From Devosia ginsengisoli (GTDB taxonomy: Bacteria; Pseudomonadota; Alphaproteobacteria; Rhizobiales; Devosiaceae), in the NCBI RefSeq assembly GCF_007859655.1, contig NZ_CP042304.1:3350501-3414500 (forward strand): DNA of 64,000 nt, written 5' to 3'. Positions within the stretch are counted from its first letter, which is position 1. Every line of letters starts with the position of its first letter. Below the pieces are notes generated by a model. The model was not told where the DNA came from. It saw only the letters and a program-made list of their open reading frames with translations, and ran no database searches. The position numbers and the translations under genes were made by a program. Shown one piece after another: positions 1 to 9,147 of the stretch.

Positions 1-81
1 TTCGGCACCCAGTTCCACCCGGAAAAAAGCCAGGCGCTGGGGCTGCAATTGATCGAGAATTTCCTGAGGTGGACGCCGTGA
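1..81 (+). CDS. hisH: HisH, imidazole glycerol phosphate synthase glutaminase subunit (C-terminal end only)
   Basis: Only the last 26 codons are in the window. They include [10 protein letters not shown], which carries the His and Glu of the Cys-His-Glu triad of class I glutamine amidotransferases and is typical of the HisH C-terminus. HisH releases ammonia from glutamine for HisF. The TGA at 79-81 overlaps the GTG start proposed for hisA, so the two are probably translationally coupled. The gene begins upstream of base 1. Confidence 0.9.
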   Translation, partial: FGTQFHPEKSQALGLQLIENFLRWTP

Positions 82-809
82 TCCTCTTTCCCGCCATCGA
101 CCTCAAGGACGGCCAATGCGTGCGCCTCAAGCTGGGCGACATGGATCAGGCCACCGTGTTCAATGACGACCCGGCCGCGCAGGCGAAGAGCTTCGAAGAC
201 CAGGGTTTTGAATATCTCCACGTCGTCGATCTCAACGGCGCCTTTGCCGGCGAGAGCGTCAATGGTGCGGCGGTGGAAGCCATCCTCAAGGCGGTGAACT
301 TCCCGGTCCAGCTCGGCGGTGGTATCCGCACTTTGGCTCATATCGAGTCCTGGCTGAGCAAGGGCCTGAGCCGCGTCATCCTCGGTACGGTGGCGGTGCG
401 CGATCCGGCTCTGGTGAAGGAGGCCGCAAAGCAGTGGCCGGGCCAGGTCGCCGTCGGCATCGATGCGCGCAAGGGCATGGTGGCGGTGGAAGGCTGGGCC
501 GAGACCTCGGAACTGTCAGTCATCGAGCTGGCCAAACGCTTCGAGGGCGCTGGCGTCGCGGCCATCATTTACACCGATATCGACCGCGATGGCGTACTGG
601 CCGGCATCAACTGGGACTCGACGCTGGAACTGGCCCGCGCCACCTCCATTCCGGTCATCGCTTCGGGCGGCCTCGCCTCCATGGCCGATATCGAACGCCT
701 CACCCGGCCCGATGCCGCCGTGCTCGAAGGCGCCATATCCGGGCGGGCGCTCTATGACGGGCGGATTGATTCACGTGAAGCACTCGCGCTTCTGAAAGCC
801 GCAGCATGA
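78..809 (+). CDS. hisA: HisA, phosphoribosylformimino-5-aminoimidazole carboxamide ribotide isomerase
   Basis: HisA opens the ring of the ProFAR ribose by an Amadori rearrangement in histidine biosynthesis. The protein is a 243-residue (beta-alpha)8 barrel of the usual length, with the N-terminal catalytic Asp in [10 protein letters not shown] and a second acidic site in [12 protein letters not shown] chose GTG at 78 because it gives the family's standard MILFPAIDL start and has GAGGTGG at 66-72; a GTG at 69 is the alternative. It follows hisH with a GTGA overlap and precedes hisF with an ATGA overlap. A parS-like motif lies inside its 3' end at 768-781. Confidence 0.95.
   Translation: MILFPAIDLKDGQCVRLKLGDMDQATVFNDDPAAQAKSFEDQGFEYLHVVDLNGAFAGESVNGAAVEAILKAVNFPVQLGGGIRTLAHIESWLSKGLSRVILGTVAVRDPALVKEAAKQWPGQVAVGIDARKGMVAVEGWAETSELSVIELAKRFEGAGVAAIIYTDIDRDGVLAGINWDSTLELARATSIPVIASGGLASMADIERLTRPDAAVLEGAISGRALYDGRIDSREALALLKAAA
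768..781 (+). other. parS-like motif copy 1 (GATTCACGTGAAGC)
   Basis: Near match to the parS core GTTTCACGTGAAAC, with the 10-bp palindrome TTCACGTGAA intact and a GANTC site (GATTC) at its left end. It lies inside hisA (codons for DSREA). Whether ParB binds this variant is not known. Confidence 0.45.
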
Positions 810-1609
810 CCCTGAAAACCCGCCTCATCCCCTGCCTCGACGTCATGGGCGGCCGCGTCGTCAAGGGCGTGCAATTCGTCGATCTGCGCGATGCCGGCGA
901 TCCGGTGGAAGCCGCCATCGCCTATGATGCGGCAGGAGCGGACGAGCTGACCTTCCTCGACATCACTGCCAGCCATGAAGGCCGCGACACGATTTTCGAC
1001 GTGGTGGCGCGCACCGCCGAACACTGCTTCATGCCGGTGACGGTTGGTGGCGGCGTGCGGACCATCGAGGATATCCGCAAGCTCCTGCTGGCCGGCGCCG
1101 ACAAGGTGGCGATCAATTCGGCCGCGGTGAACGACCCCGATTTCATCTCCCGCGCTGCCGACAAGTTCGGCAATCAATGCATCGTCGTCTCGGTCGATGC
1201 CAAGCAGCGGCTGAGCCAGACTGTGGGCGGCGACAACCGCTCCGAATGGGAAATCTTCACCCATGGCGGCCGCAAGCCGTCCGGGCTCGATGCGGTGGAA
1301 TTTGCTGTCAGAATGGTCGAGCGCGGCGCCGGCGAATTGCTGGTGACCTCGATGGATCGCGACGGCACCAAATCCGGCTTCGACCTGGCGCTGACCCGCG
1401 CCATATCAGATGCGGTGGAAGTCCCCGTCATCGCCTCGGGCGGCGTCGGCACCTTGCAGGATCTGGTCGATGGCGTGAAGGAAGGCCATGCCAGCGCCGT
1501 GCTGGCCGCCTCCATCTTCCATTTCGGCACCTTCACCATTCCCCAGGCCAAGGCCTATCTGCGCGACCACGGCGTGGCGGTGCGCATGGACGCGCCGGCA
1601 GCGGCTTAA
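806..1609 (+). CDS. hisF: HisF, imidazole glycerol phosphate synthase cyclase subunit
   Basis: HisF condenses PRFAR with ammonia from HisH to give imidazole glycerol phosphate and AICAR. The 267-residue barrel has both catalytic aspartates in their usual contexts: [14 protein letters not shown] at about residue 11 and [11 protein letters not shown] at about residue 180. The ATG at 806 overlaps the hisA stop (ATGA). A short palindromic repeat separates hisF from hisE, so transcription probably continues but coupling is lost there. Confidence 0.97.
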   Translation: MTLKTRLIPCLDVMGGRVVKGVQFVDLRDAGDPVEAAIAYDAAGADELTFLDITASHEGRDTIFDVVARTAEHCFMPVTVGGGVRTIEDIRKLLLAGADKVAINSAAVNDPDFISRAADKFGNQCIVVSVDAKQRLSQTVGGDNRSEWEIFTHGGRKPSGLDAVEFAVRMVERGAGELLVTSMDRDGTKSGFDLALTRAISDAVEVPVIASGGVGTLQDLVDGVKEGHASAVLAASIFHFGTFTIPQAKAYLRDHGVAVRMDAPAAA

Positions 1610-1659
1610 GTCGAACGTGACGGCGCCGGTGCTTTTGCTTTAAAAGCTGCCCCAAATGC

Positions 1660-1735
1660 GATGTCACCCCGGGCTCGACCCGGGGCCCATCCTGAGATTT
1701 CAAGATGGATCCCGGCTCAAGGCCGGGATGACATC
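1660..1735. repeat. Family A palindromic intergenic repeat (variant form)
   Basis: Starts GATGTCACCCCGGG and ends CCCGGCTCAAGGCCGGGATGACATC-like, so the two ends are inverted copies. It lies between hisF and hisE. The same variant recurs at 40185-40274. Confidence 0.7.
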
Positions 1736-1758
1736 GTGCAGGAGGAGACTTCTCTGCC

Positions 1759-2076
1759 ATGACCCTCGACGACCTCGAAGCCCGCATTGCGACCCGCGCT
1801 GCGGCCTCGCCCGATGAAAGCTACACGGCAAAGCTCATCGCCCGCGGCATGGAGAAATGCGCGCAGAAGCTGGGCGAGGAAGCCACCGAGGCGGTGATCT
1901 CGGCCGTGACAGGCAATCGCGCCGAACTGGTCAAGGAGAGCGCCGACCTGCTCTACCACCTGCTGGTCGTACTGCGCGCCGCCGAACTGCCGCTCTCGGA
2001 GGTCATGGCCGAACTCGATAGCCGCACCGCCCAGTCCGGGCTGGCCGAAAAGGCCGGCCGGAAGGATACGCTCTGA
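1759..2076 (+). CDS. hisE: HisE, phosphoribosyl-ATP pyrophosphohydrolase
   Basis: HisE hydrolyses PR-ATP to PR-AMP, the second step of histidine synthesis. The 105-residue all-alpha MazG-like protein has [11 protein letters not shown] and [12 protein letters not shown], the two acidic helices that bind Mg and substrate. HisE is separate from HisI here, as in other alphaproteobacteria. Its TGA overlaps the coaA ATG by one base. Confidence 0.96.
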   Translation: MTLDDLEARIATRAAASPDESYTAKLIARGMEKCAQKLGEEATEAVISAVTGNRAELVKESADLLYHLLVVLRAAELPLSEVMAELDSRTAQSGLAEKAGRKDTL

Positions 2077-3026
2077 TGGCAAGGCGTCCCCCGGTCCTCG
2101 CGCCCTATCACCACTTCACCAAGGCGCAGTGGAGCACATTGCGCGATGGCCAGCCGATGACGCTTGATGCCGCCGATATCGAGCGCCTGCGCACCCTGTC
2201 CGACCCGATCTCGCTCGAAGAGGCCGAAGAGGTCTATCTGCCACTGACCCGCCTGCTGTCCTATTATGTCGAAGCGGTGCAGGGCCTGCATAACGTCTCG
2301 ACCCGCTTCCTCGATACGCCCGACCAGAAGGTGCCCTTCATCATCGGCGTGGCCGGCTCGGTCGCGGTGGGCAAATCCACCACCGCCCGTATCCTCCAGG
2401 CTCTGCTGCAGCGCTGGCCTTCGAGCCCCAAGGTCGATCTCGTCACCACCGACGGGTTCCTCCATTCCAATGCAGTGCTGGCCGAGCGCGGCATCATGGA
2501 GCGCAAGGGCTTCCCCGAAAGCTATGACCGCCCCCGCTTCGTGCAGTTCCTCAGCGATATCAAGTCCGGCAAGGCCAATGTGCAGGCGCCGGTCTATTCG
2601 CACCTGGTCTATGATGTGGTGCCCGGAAGCGAGGTGACCATCGACCGCCCGGATATCCTCATCGTCGAAGGGCTCAATATTCTCCAGCCCGGCGAACTGC
2701 CCAAGGATGGCGCGCCCATCCTGTTCGCTTCCGATTTCATGGATTTCTCGGTCTATATCGACGCCGACAATGACGACCTCGAAACCTGGTTCATGGAGCG
2801 CTTCTTCCGCCTGCGCGAAACCGCCTTCAAGGACCCGACCTCGTTCTTCCGCCGCTTCGCCGAGATGAGCCAGGAAGAAGCGGGCGAATTCGGCCGCACG
2901 GTCTGGCGGACGATCAACCTGCCCAACCTGGTGGAGAATGTGCTGCCGACGCGCGGCCGGGCCGACCTGATCCTCAAGAAGGGCAAGAGCCACCTGATCG
3001 AGACGGTGCAGTTGCGGCGGGTCTAA
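2076..3026 (+). CDS. coaA: Pantothenate kinase, type I (CoaA)
   Basis: Phosphorylates pantothenate, the first committed step of coenzyme A synthesis. The 316-residue length is typical of the prokaryotic type I enzyme. The P-loop [13 protein letters not shown] is at about residues 91-103, followed by [11 protein letters not shown] and the substrate-binding region [10 protein letters not shown]. It follows hisE with a one-base overlap, so expression is probably linked to the histidine genes; this hisE-coaA order is common in Rhizobiales. Confidence 0.97.
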   Translation: MARRPPVLAPYHHFTKAQWSTLRDGQPMTLDAADIERLRTLSDPISLEEAEEVYLPLTRLLSYYVEAVQGLHNVSTRFLDTPDQKVPFIIGVAGSVAVGKSTTARILQALLQRWPSSPKVDLVTTDGFLHSNAVLAERGIMERKGFPESYDRPRFVQFLSDIKSGKANVQAPVYSHLVYDVVPGSEVTIDRPDILIVEGLNILQPGELPKDGAPILFASDFMDFSVYIDADNDDLETWFMERFFRLRETAFKDPTSFFRRFAEMSQEEAGEFGRTVWRTINLPNLVENVLPTRGRADLILKKGKSHLIETVQLRRV

Positions 3027-3061
3027 CGGCCTATCTGTGGGCTCTAGCCGAATTCCCAGTC

Positions 3062-3091
3062 GACACCCTCCCCTCTGAGGGGAGGGTGGAC
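3062..3091. repeat. Short family B hairpin between convergent genes
   Basis: ACCCTCCCCTC and GGGGAGGGT form a perfect GC-rich stem. It sits between the convergent coaA and the VOC gene. There is no clear T-run, so any terminator role is uncertain. Confidence 0.5.
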
Positions 3092-3116
3092 GACTACAAT
3101 GTCGGCGCAAAATTCC

Positions 3117-3467
3117 TCAATACGTCCCCGGCTGCGGTTGGCTGAAGATGATCTGGTTGCCATCCCCGTCGCGGAATTTCGCCGTCTTGAAGAAATCCCC
3201 GATCGCCTTGGAGACCGGCTTGAGCCCCTGCAACTCCAGCCGGCCCAGTTCTTCGCCGAGGTCATCGACGACAAGCGTGAGCGAGGAGGCGCCGGCGCGG
3301 TCGCCATCGGTGAAGACCTGCACCCAGCCGCCGCCGGCCAGCTTCCATTCGGCAACATCCTTCATCGGCCGTGCATCGGCTGTTCGGCCGAACAGCCGCT
3401 CATAGAAGTCGAGCGCGTCGGCAATATCGTCTACCGCGATGCCGGCCAGCGCATTGGTGATGGTCAA
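3117..3467 (-). CDS. VOC-superfamily (glyoxalase/bleomycin-resistance fold) protein
   Basis: A 116-residue protein with the paired beta-alpha-beta-beta-beta units of the vicinal oxygen chelate fold: IAVDDIADALDFYERLFGR at the start and KFRDGDGNQIIFSQ at the end. No residue set that would fix the substrate is recognisable, so only the superfamily is assigned. It is divergently oriented from dapB and stands alone. Confidence 0.75.
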   Translation of the reverse strand: MTITNALAGIAVDDIADALDFYERLFGRTADARPMKDVAEWKLAGGGWVQVFTDGDRAGASSLTLVVDDLGEELGRLELQGLKPVSKAIGDFFKTAKFRDGDGNQIIFSQPQPGTY

Positions 3468-3584
3468 ATCACTCCCCTTGGTTCTGCAGCAACCTCAACC
3501 TTACCATGTTGACGGCAATGGGGCAGCGCTGTTGGCGTTTGGCCAAGGCGCTGCTATAGGGCAAGCCGAATTCGGGAGAGCGCA

Positions 3585-4412
3585 ATGGCGGAACTCAAGG
3601 TCGTGGTGGCGGGCGCCGGTGGGCGCATGGGCGCGGCCAATATCCGTGCCGTCGCGGCCCTCAACGGTCTGGCCCTGCACGGCGCCGTCGCCAAGCTCCA
3701 TGCCGCCGTCGACCGGCCGGGCACCCCTGCCATCGGCCAGGATGCCGGCCTCTTCGCCGGCATCGGCCCGCTGGGCATCGCCATTACCGACGATATCGAC
3801 GCCGCCCTTGCTGGCGCCGATGCCATTATCGACTTCACTGCCCCCCAGGCCAGCGTAGCCCTTGCCGCCAAGGCCGCCGAGCGTGGCCTCATCCACGTCA
3901 TCGGCACGACAGGCTGTTCCGAGGCCGACGACGCCGCCATCGCCCAGGCGGCGCAGGCCGGCGCCCGGATCGTCAAGTCAGGCAATTTTTCCATGGGCGT
4001 CAACGTGCTGGCGAGCCTGGTGCGCAAGGCCGCCGCGACGCTGGCCGAATACGACATCGAGATTCTCGAAATGCATCATGGCCGCAAGGTCGATGCCCCC
4101 TCGGGCACGGCCCTGTTGCTGGGGGAAGCTGCCGCCGAAGGCCGCAATATCGCCCTGCGCGACCATTCCATCCGCGTCCGAGACGGCCATACCGGTCCGC
4201 GCGAGGCCGGCACGATCGGCTTTGCCACCCTGCGCGGCGGCACGGTGGTTGGCGATCACTCGGTGATCCTGGCCGGCCCCTCCGAGCGTATCGAGCTCAA
4301 TCACCGCGCCGAGGATCGCGCCATTTTCGCCAATGGCGCCGCCCGTGCGGCGCTCTGGGCCGCGGGCAAGCCGGCCGGGCTTTATTCCATGACCGACGTG
4401 CTGGGGCTGTGA
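3585..4412 (+). CDS. dapB: DapB, 4-hydroxy-tetrahydrodipicolinate reductase
   Basis: NAD(P)H-dependent reductase of the diaminopimelate/lysine pathway, which supplies cell-wall DAP. The 275-residue protein has the Rossmann signature GAGGRMG near residue 10 and the catalytic segment [15 protein letters not shown] with the conserved His and Lys. [13 protein letters not shown] near the C-terminus is also typical. The stop overlaps a GTG of the following EVE gene, suggesting coupling. Confidence 0.96.
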   Translation: MAELKVVVAGAGGRMGAANIRAVAALNGLALHGAVAKLHAAVDRPGTPAIGQDAGLFAGIGPLGIAITDDIDAALAGADAIIDFTAPQASVALAAKAAERGLIHVIGTTGCSEADDAAIAQAAQAGARIVKSGNFSMGVNVLASLVRKAAATLAEYDIEILEMHHGRKVDAPSGTALLLGEAAAEGRNIALRDHSIRVRDGHTGPREAGTIGFATLRGGTVVGDHSVILAGPSERIELNHRAEDRAIFANGAARAALWAAGKPAGLYSMTDVLGL

Positions 4413-4417
4413 CCGGC

Positions 4418-4864
4418 ATGGCCACGCCGACCTGCTGGATCGGTGTGGCGGCGGCGGCGCATGTGCGCGTGGGTCGCCAGCAGGGCTTCGTCATGTTCGC
4501 CCATGGCAAGCACAGTGCGGTCAAACGGCTGCAGCCGGGCGATGCCTTCGCCTATTATTCGCCGACCGAAACTCTTGGCGGCAAGGATGCGGTGCGCCGC
4601 TTCACTGCCATCGGCACCATTGCCGAAGGGGCGCCTGAACCCAGCGCCATGATGGGCACCACCGAAGCCTGGATGCGCCGCGCGCATTATCTCGACGCCC
4701 AGGAAGCCGATATCTACCTGCTGCTGCCCCAGCTCGATTTCGTCAGCGATCCCGGCCATTGGGGCATGTATTTCCGCAAGTCGCTGTTTTCAGTCAGCGC
4801 CGCCGACTTTTCCCGCATTGCCGCCGCCATGGGCGTCGGCCAACACTTCAATTTCGGAGACTAG
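4418..4864 (+). CDS. EVE-domain protein (UPF0310-like)
   Basis: The protein starts with WIGVAAAAHVRVGRQQGFV and contains LQPGDAFAYYSP, matching the EVE/PUA-like fold, which binds modified bases in nucleic acids. It is about 148 residues from ATG 4418; a GTG at 4409 overlapping the dapB stop is an alternative start. It is tightly placed between dapB and gpmA. EVE proteins of this type are often stand-alone; the target modification cannot be read from the sequence. Confidence 0.75.
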   Translation: MATPTCWIGVAAAAHVRVGRQQGFVMFAHGKHSAVKRLQPGDAFAYYSPTETLGGKDAVRRFTAIGTIAEGAPEPSAMMGTTEAWMRRAHYLDAQEADIYLLLPQLDFVSDPGHWGMYFRKSLFSVSAADFSRIAAAMGVGQHFNFGD

Positions 4865-4867
4865 CCA

Positions 4868-5482
4868 ATGACCGGTACCCTGATCCTCGTGCGCCACGGC
4901 CAGAGCGAGTGGAATCTCAAGAACCTCTTTACCGGCTGGCGCAATCCGGACCTGACGGAAAAGGGCATCGAGGAAGCGCGCGATACCGGCAAGGCGCTCA
5001 AGGCCAGGGGCATCGTGCCCGATTGCTATTACACCTCGGCCTTGCGCCGCGCCCAGCACACGCTCGACCTGATGCTGGAAGAGATGGCAATCGACAATGT
5101 CACCATCGTCAGGAACACCGCCCTCAACGAGCGCGACTATGGCGACCTCTCCGGTCTCAACAAGGACGATGCGCGCGAAAAGTGGGGCGAGGAACAGGTG
5201 CTGGTCTGGCGCCGCAGCTTCGACGTGCCCCCGCCGGGCGGCGAAAGCCTCAAGGATACCGCCGATCGCACCCTGCCCTATTACCAGGCCGAAATCGTGC
5301 CGCTGCTGCAAGAGGGCAAGACCGTGCTGGTGGCGGCGCATGGCAACTCCCTGCGCGCGCTGGTCATGGCCATCGAGGGCCTGACGCCGGAGGAGATTTT
5401 GAAGCGCGAAATCGCCACGGGCGAGCCGACGATCTACAGGATCGGGCCGGACGGCAAGCTGGTGGAGCGGGTGGAGCTGTAG
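4868..5482 (+). CDS. gpmA: GpmA, 2,3-bisphosphoglycerate-dependent phosphoglycerate mutase
   Basis: Interconverts 3- and 2-phosphoglycerate in glycolysis. The phosphohistidine motif [10 protein letters not shown] is at residues 7-16, followed by [15 protein letters not shown], and the second catalytic His is in [10 protein letters not shown]. The 204-residue length matches the short alphaproteobacterial form. The start lies 3 bp after the EVE gene, so dapB, EVE and gpmA look like one operon. Confidence 0.95.
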   Translation: MTGTLILVRHGQSEWNLKNLFTGWRNPDLTEKGIEEARDTGKALKARGIVPDCYYTSALRRAQHTLDLMLEEMAIDNVTIVRNTALNERDYGDLSGLNKDDAREKWGEEQVLVWRRSFDVPPPGGESLKDTADRTLPYYQAEIVPLLQEGKTVLVAAHGNSLRALVMAIEGLTPEEILKREIATGEPTIYRIGPDGKLVERVEL

Positions 5483-5520
5483 GCTCCACTCTCGCCACCG
5501 GCGTTTCCCCAACCGCGATC

Positions 5521-5604
5521 GTCACCCTCGGGCTTGACCCGAGGGCTCTATACTTGCCGCAAGTCCATCAAGTGCAGTGTCCTCGGGTCAAGCCCGAGGA
5601 TGAC
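5521..5604. repeat. Family A palindromic intergenic repeat
   Basis: Two inverted arms, GTCACCCTCGGGCTTGACCC at the left and its near complement at the right, separated by about 40 bp. It lies between convergent gpmA and the AraC-MGMT gene. Close copies are at 13714, 50750 and 62550. Confidence 0.8.
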
Positions 5605-5647
5605 GGCTGGTGGGTGTGGCGCTGGCGGTAGCAAGATAAAACCGCCG

Positions 5648-5661
5648 GATTCACGTGAAAC
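5648..5661 (+). other. parS-like motif copy 2 (GATTCACGTGAAAC)
   Basis: Exact copy of the recurring 14-mer, in the gap between the convergent gpmA and AraC-MGMT genes, 4 bp beyond the stop codon of the latter. Confidence 0.5.
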
Positions 5662-5665
5662 GCAG

Positions 5666-6550
5666 CTAATGCGCCGCCGAAACCACCCCGGCTTCCCACC
5701 CCAATATCGCCCGTTTGCGCGGCACGCCCCAGTGATAGCCGGTCAGCGCCCCTGACGTGCCCACCACGCGATGGCAGGGCACGACGAACGAAATCGGGTT
5801 CTTGCCCACCGCCGCACCCACCGCCCGCGCGGCCGTCGGCCGGCCGATCTGGTTGGCGACATTCTGGTAGGTCGTGGCCTGGCCGCAGGGGATCTTCAGC
5901 AAAGTCTCCCACACCTTGACCTCGAAATCGGTGCCGATCAGCACCACCCGCACCGGATGTTCCGGCGACCAGCGGGCCGGATCGAAGGCCTGCGCAATCA
6001 TCGGCGCTACGCGGGCATCGTCCCTGACGAAGCGGGCATTGGGCCAGCGATTGGCCAGGTCTTCGAAGGCCTGCTCGATCGTCATGTCCGCATCGGCAAA
6101 GCCCAGGCCGGACATGCCGTAATCGGTGGCCGTCACCACCGCCATGCCGAAGGGCGATGGCGCGGCGCCCCAGACCATGTCGATGCCTTCGCCGCCAGCC
6201 CGGAAAATGCCCGGCGGCATGGCTTCATAGGTCACGAACAGGTCATGCAGCCGCGAGGTTGAGCTCAGGCCCACTTCATAAGTGGTGTCGAGCACGCTCT
6301 CCTTGGCCCGCAACAGGCTCTTGGCATGGTCCAAAGCCACGGCCTGGGCGAAGCTCTTGGGCGAAAGGCCGCACCAGCGGCGGAACAGCTCGGTCAACTG
6401 CCGCTCGGTCAGGCCCAGGCCCTGGGCAAAACGGCCGAGATCGGTGCCGTCAGGTCCGTTCTCGCTCAGATAGCGGATGGCGGCGCGGATGGTGTCATAG
6501 TCCGTCGCAGGGGTCATATGCGTGATCTGGTTCATCGGAACACCCGTCAT
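5666..6550 (-). CDS. AraC-type HTH fused to methylated-DNA-[protein]-cysteine S-methyltransferase (Ada-like)
   Basis: The N-terminal 110 residues are an AraC-type DNA-binding region ([22 protein letters not shown]). The C-terminal half is an O6-alkylguanine methyltransferase with the suicide cysteine in VPCHRVVG and the helix-turn motif [20 protein letters not shown]. The N-terminal zinc/phosphotriester domain of E. coli Ada is absent. It removes alkyl groups from guanine and may regulate its own or other repair genes. Starts at 6550, 6535 or 6517 are all possible; no ribosome site decides between them. Confidence 0.9.
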   Translation of the reverse strand: MTGVPMNQITHMTPATDYDTIRAAIRYLSENGPDGTDLGRFAQGLGLTERQLTELFRRWCGLSPKSFAQAVALDHAKSLLRAKESVLDTTYEVGLSSTSRLHDLFVTYEAMPPGIFRAGGEGIDMVWGAAPSPFGMAVVTATDYGMSGLGFADADMTIEQAFEDLANRWPNARFVRDDARVAPMIAQAFDPARWSPEHPVRVVLIGTDFEVKVWETLLKIPCGQATTYQNVANQIGRPTAARAVGAAVGKNPISFVVPCHRVVGTSGALTGYHWGVPRKRAILGWEAGVVSAAH

Positions 6551-6617
6551 TTGTCTGGGTGTCTATGTAGGCGGGACAGGCCGTGGATGCGACCCGGTTT
6601 TGACGGCTTCAGAGGTT

Positions 6618-7103
6618 TCAGGCGGCCTGCCGCGCCCGGCGCAAAGCCGTGCCAAAGGCCTTGGCGAAGCTCGAGCGGTCCTCGGGCTTGAGGAAGGCGC
6701 CCAGCTCCATATTGTCCGTGCCGGCGCGCAGCCGCATGGCGACGGTTTTCTCATTCTCGTCGCGCTCCAGCACCAGCCGGACACTGGCGGGGTCGAAGCG
6801 GCGCAAGGTGCGCACGCCATGGCGGTCCGTACTGGCGATTTCGAGCTGGTCGGGCCAGAGTGTGACCTGCTGCGTCAGCTTGCGTCGCCGCGATTGCCGC
6901 AGTGACAGCGCCACGAGGCCCGCTCCGCCGATAGCGAAGGCAATGGCAGTGGGCAGCAGGACGCCGGGCACCAGCACCGCCAGCGGCATGACAGCAATAC
7001 CGGCCAGCACATAGGCCAGCCAGCCGCCGAACAGGCGCGGCGAATGGTCCGGCTTCAGCGCGGCGGCGAACAGGGGCGTAGTGGTTGTGGCTTGCATTGG
7101 CAT
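6618..7103 (-). CDS. DUF2244-family membrane protein
   Basis: A 161-residue protein with two adjacent hydrophobic helices (LAYVLAGIAVMPLAVLVPGV and an alanine-rich second helix) followed by a basic stretch RQSRRRKL and a soluble C-terminal domain. This matches the DUF2244 family of unknown function, usually found in alphaproteobacteria beside nth as here. I chose ATG 7103 because longer starts would run into the divergent nth gene. Confidence 0.7.
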   Translation of the reverse strand: MPMQATTTTPLFAAALKPDHSPRLFGGWLAYVLAGIAVMPLAVLVPGVLLPTAIAFAIGGAGLVALSLRQSRRRKLTQQVTLWPDQLEIASTDRHGVRTLRRFDPASVRLVLERDENEKTVAMRLRAGTDNMELGAFLKPEDRSSFAKAFGTALRRARQAA

Positions 7104-7151
7104 GGCTGACTCTTCACCACTGACTATAGGCGCAGAATCAGAGGCGAGAGA

Positions 7152-7826
7152 ATGGCGGCGGCGAAAAAAGTGAAGGCCCTTCCCAAGGCTGATGTCGAGG
7201 CGATCTTCGCCCGCTTCCACCAGATCGAGCCCGAGCCCAAGGGCGAGCTCGACTATCTCAATGCCTTTACCCTGCTGGTCGCGGTGGTGCTGTCGGCCCA
7301 GGCCACCGATGCGGGGGTCAACAAGGCCACCAAACGCCTGTTCGAACTGGCCCCCTCGCCATCAGCCATGGTGGCTTTGGGGGTCGAGCAGATTACCGAA
7401 CTGGTCAAGACCATTGGCCTCTATCGCGGCAAGGCGAAAAACGTCTTCGCGCTGAGCCAGCTTCTCCTCGACAGGCATGGCGGCGAAGTGCCGGAAGATC
7501 GCGAAGCGCTGGAAGCCCTGCCCGGCGTCGGCCGCAAGACGGCCAATGTGGTACTCAACATCTGGTTCAAGCAGCCCACCATCGCGGTGGATACCCACCT
7601 GTTCCGCGTCGGCAACCGCACCGGCCTCGCCCCCGGCAAGACGCCGCTCGAAGTGGAACAGAAGCTGCTCAAGGTGGTGCCGCCGCACTATATGCTGCAT
7701 GCCCATCACTGGCTGATCCTGCATGGCCGCTATGTCTGCAAGGCCCGCAAGCCCGAATGCTGGCGCTGCGCGATTCGCCAATGGTGCCAGTTTGAGCCCA
7801 AGACGCCGCTGCCGAAGGGGGCGTGA
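7152..7826 (+). CDS. nth: Nth, endonuclease III
   Basis: Bifunctional DNA glycosylase/AP lyase that removes oxidised pyrimidines. The helix-hairpin-helix LPGVGRKTANVVLN contains the catalytic Lys, and VDTHLFRV holds the catalytic Asp. The C-terminal cysteines fit the C-x6-C-x2-C-x5-C iron-sulfur loop (CKARKPECWRCAIRQWC). The 224-residue length is normal. It is divergent from the DUF2244 gene. Confidence 0.97.
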   Translation: MAAAKKVKALPKADVEAIFARFHQIEPEPKGELDYLNAFTLLVAVVLSAQATDAGVNKATKRLFELAPSPSAMVALGVEQITELVKTIGLYRGKAKNVFALSQLLLDRHGGEVPEDREALEALPGVGRKTANVVLNIWFKQPTIAVDTHLFRVGNRTGLAPGKTPLEVEQKLLKVVPPHYMLHAHHWLILHGRYVCKARKPECWRCAIRQWCQFEPKTPLPKGA

Positions 7827-7849
7827 GGTTTCGGTGGAGCAGTGCCTGT

Positions 7850-7980
7850 GACACCCCCACCCTCATTCCCTCCCCACAAGGGGGAGGGAAGCCTGTCCGG
7901 TGGGTGAAAAAGCATTGGAACACTGACGTCGCCCATGCGCCTCCCTCCCCTTGATGGGGAGGGATTGAGGGTGGGGTGGG
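7850..7980. repeat. Family B GC-rich palindromic repeat
   Basis: Two hairpin arms, CCCTCCCCACAAGGGGGAGGG and the CTCCCTCCCCTTGATGGGG type, flank a variable centre of about 60 bp. It lies between convergent nth and the DUF2214 gene. Confidence 0.8.
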
Positions 7981-7998
7981 GCAACGCGCTCCGGCGCC

Positions 7999-8445
7999 TC
8001 AGCTCACCCCATACCCCCGCGCCATCGCCGCGGCAAAGATCGGAATCAGCAGCAGCACGCCCGCCTGCAGGTGGATGAAGCGCCGGCTCGCGGCAATCTC
8101 GTCCGCCGGCACGGCATGGTCCTGCCCTGCCTTGGCCCAGCGGCGGATGGCCAGTGTCGGCGGCACGGTCAGCAGGCCCATGATGAGGAAAGCCGCCATC
8201 TTGGCCCAGAAGGCGTAATTGCCCACATAATATTCCCAGCCCATGGCGCCGAAAATCACCCGCAGCACGCCGACCACGATGACCAGAGTCGCCACGCCGC
8301 CATAGGCCGCGTCGAGCTTGGCCAATTGCCCGATGCGCGCGCCGGACAGCCCCGGCCGCAGCATGGCGAATTCGGCGGCGAACAGCCCGACCAGAGCGAA
8401 CACCACGAGGTGATGGGCGCTGGCGAGAATAAGGTCGATATCCAT
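7999..8445 (-). CDS. DUF2214-family integral membrane protein
   Basis: A 148-residue protein with four predicted membrane helices: LVVFALVGLFAAEFAML, GGVATLVIVVGVLRVIF, MAAFLIMGLLTVPPTL and AGVLLLIPIFAAAM. It matches the DUF2214 family, whose function is unknown. It is divergent from a TetR-type regulator only 60 bp away and is a plausible target of that regulator. Confidence 0.7.
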   Translation of the reverse strand: MDIDLILASAHHLVVFALVGLFAAEFAMLRPGLSGARIGQLAKLDAAYGGVATLVIVVGVLRVIFGAMGWEYYVGNYAFWAKMAAFLIMGLLTVPPTLAIRRWAKAGQDHAVPADEIAASRRFIHLQAGVLLLIPIFAAAMARGYGVS

Positions 8446-8505
8446 TTGCGAGCCCTCAATGGGTCATGTTATCACTGCTCACATATATCTACCCAGAAGT
8501 AAGCA

Positions 8506-9072
8506 ATGTCAACATCCCTTCCGAACGCGCCCTATCACCATGGCGACCTGCGCAATGCCCTGCTCGAAGCTGCTTTGGTTATCCTCGAACGTGATGGCGA
8601 AGCCGGGCTCGGCCTGCGCGACCTGGCGCGGGCGGTGGGCGTGTCCCCGGCAGCGCCATACCGACATTTCGATAACAGAGCCGCTTTGCTCGAAGCGCTC
8701 GCCGTCACCGGCTACCAGCGCTTCACCCGCGCCATGGAAGATGTGGCCGAAGCCAATCCGCCCGACATGCTCTCGGTCATGGGCAAGACCTATGTGCTCT
8801 TCGCTTTGCGCAATGCCGCTCTGTTCCGGCTGATGTTTTCGCCCCAGCTCAAGCGCGACAATCGCCCCGGCCTGCGCATGGCCGCCGATGCGGCCTTCGC
8901 CACGCTCCGCCATGTCGGCGGCAGCGGCGATACGCGCGCCAGCCGCGTCACCGCCCTGGCCGCCTGGGCCCGCGTGCATGGCCTGGCCGTGCTGCTGCTC
9001 GACGGCCAGATTGCCCTGCAGGCCGGCGAGGATATCGAGGCGTTGATCAGCGATATCATCGAGCGCCACTAG
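8506..9072 (+). CDS. TetR/AcrR-family transcriptional regulator
   Basis: A 188-residue protein with an N-terminal TetR helix-turn-helix (LRDLARAVGVSPAAPYRHF at about residues 35-53) and an all-alpha ligand domain. The C-terminal half resembles the WHG-type TetR domain. The likely target is its own promoter and the divergent DUF2214 gene in the shared 60-bp gap. The ligand is unknown. Confidence 0.88.
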   Translation: MSTSLPNAPYHHGDLRNALLEAALVILERDGEAGLGLRDLARAVGVSPAAPYRHFDNRAALLEALAVTGYQRFTRAMEDVAEANPPDMLSVMGKTYVLFALRNAALFRLMFSPQLKRDNRPGLRMAADAAFATLRHVGGSGDTRASRVTALAAWARVHGLAVLLLDGQIALQAGEDIEALISDIIERH

Positions 9073-9147
9073 ACCGGTCTCGAAGGTTGCCGAGCTTTCC
9101 CTCTTGCTCTAAACCGGCTGACGGCTTTTCTCGCGCCGGAACCCCTG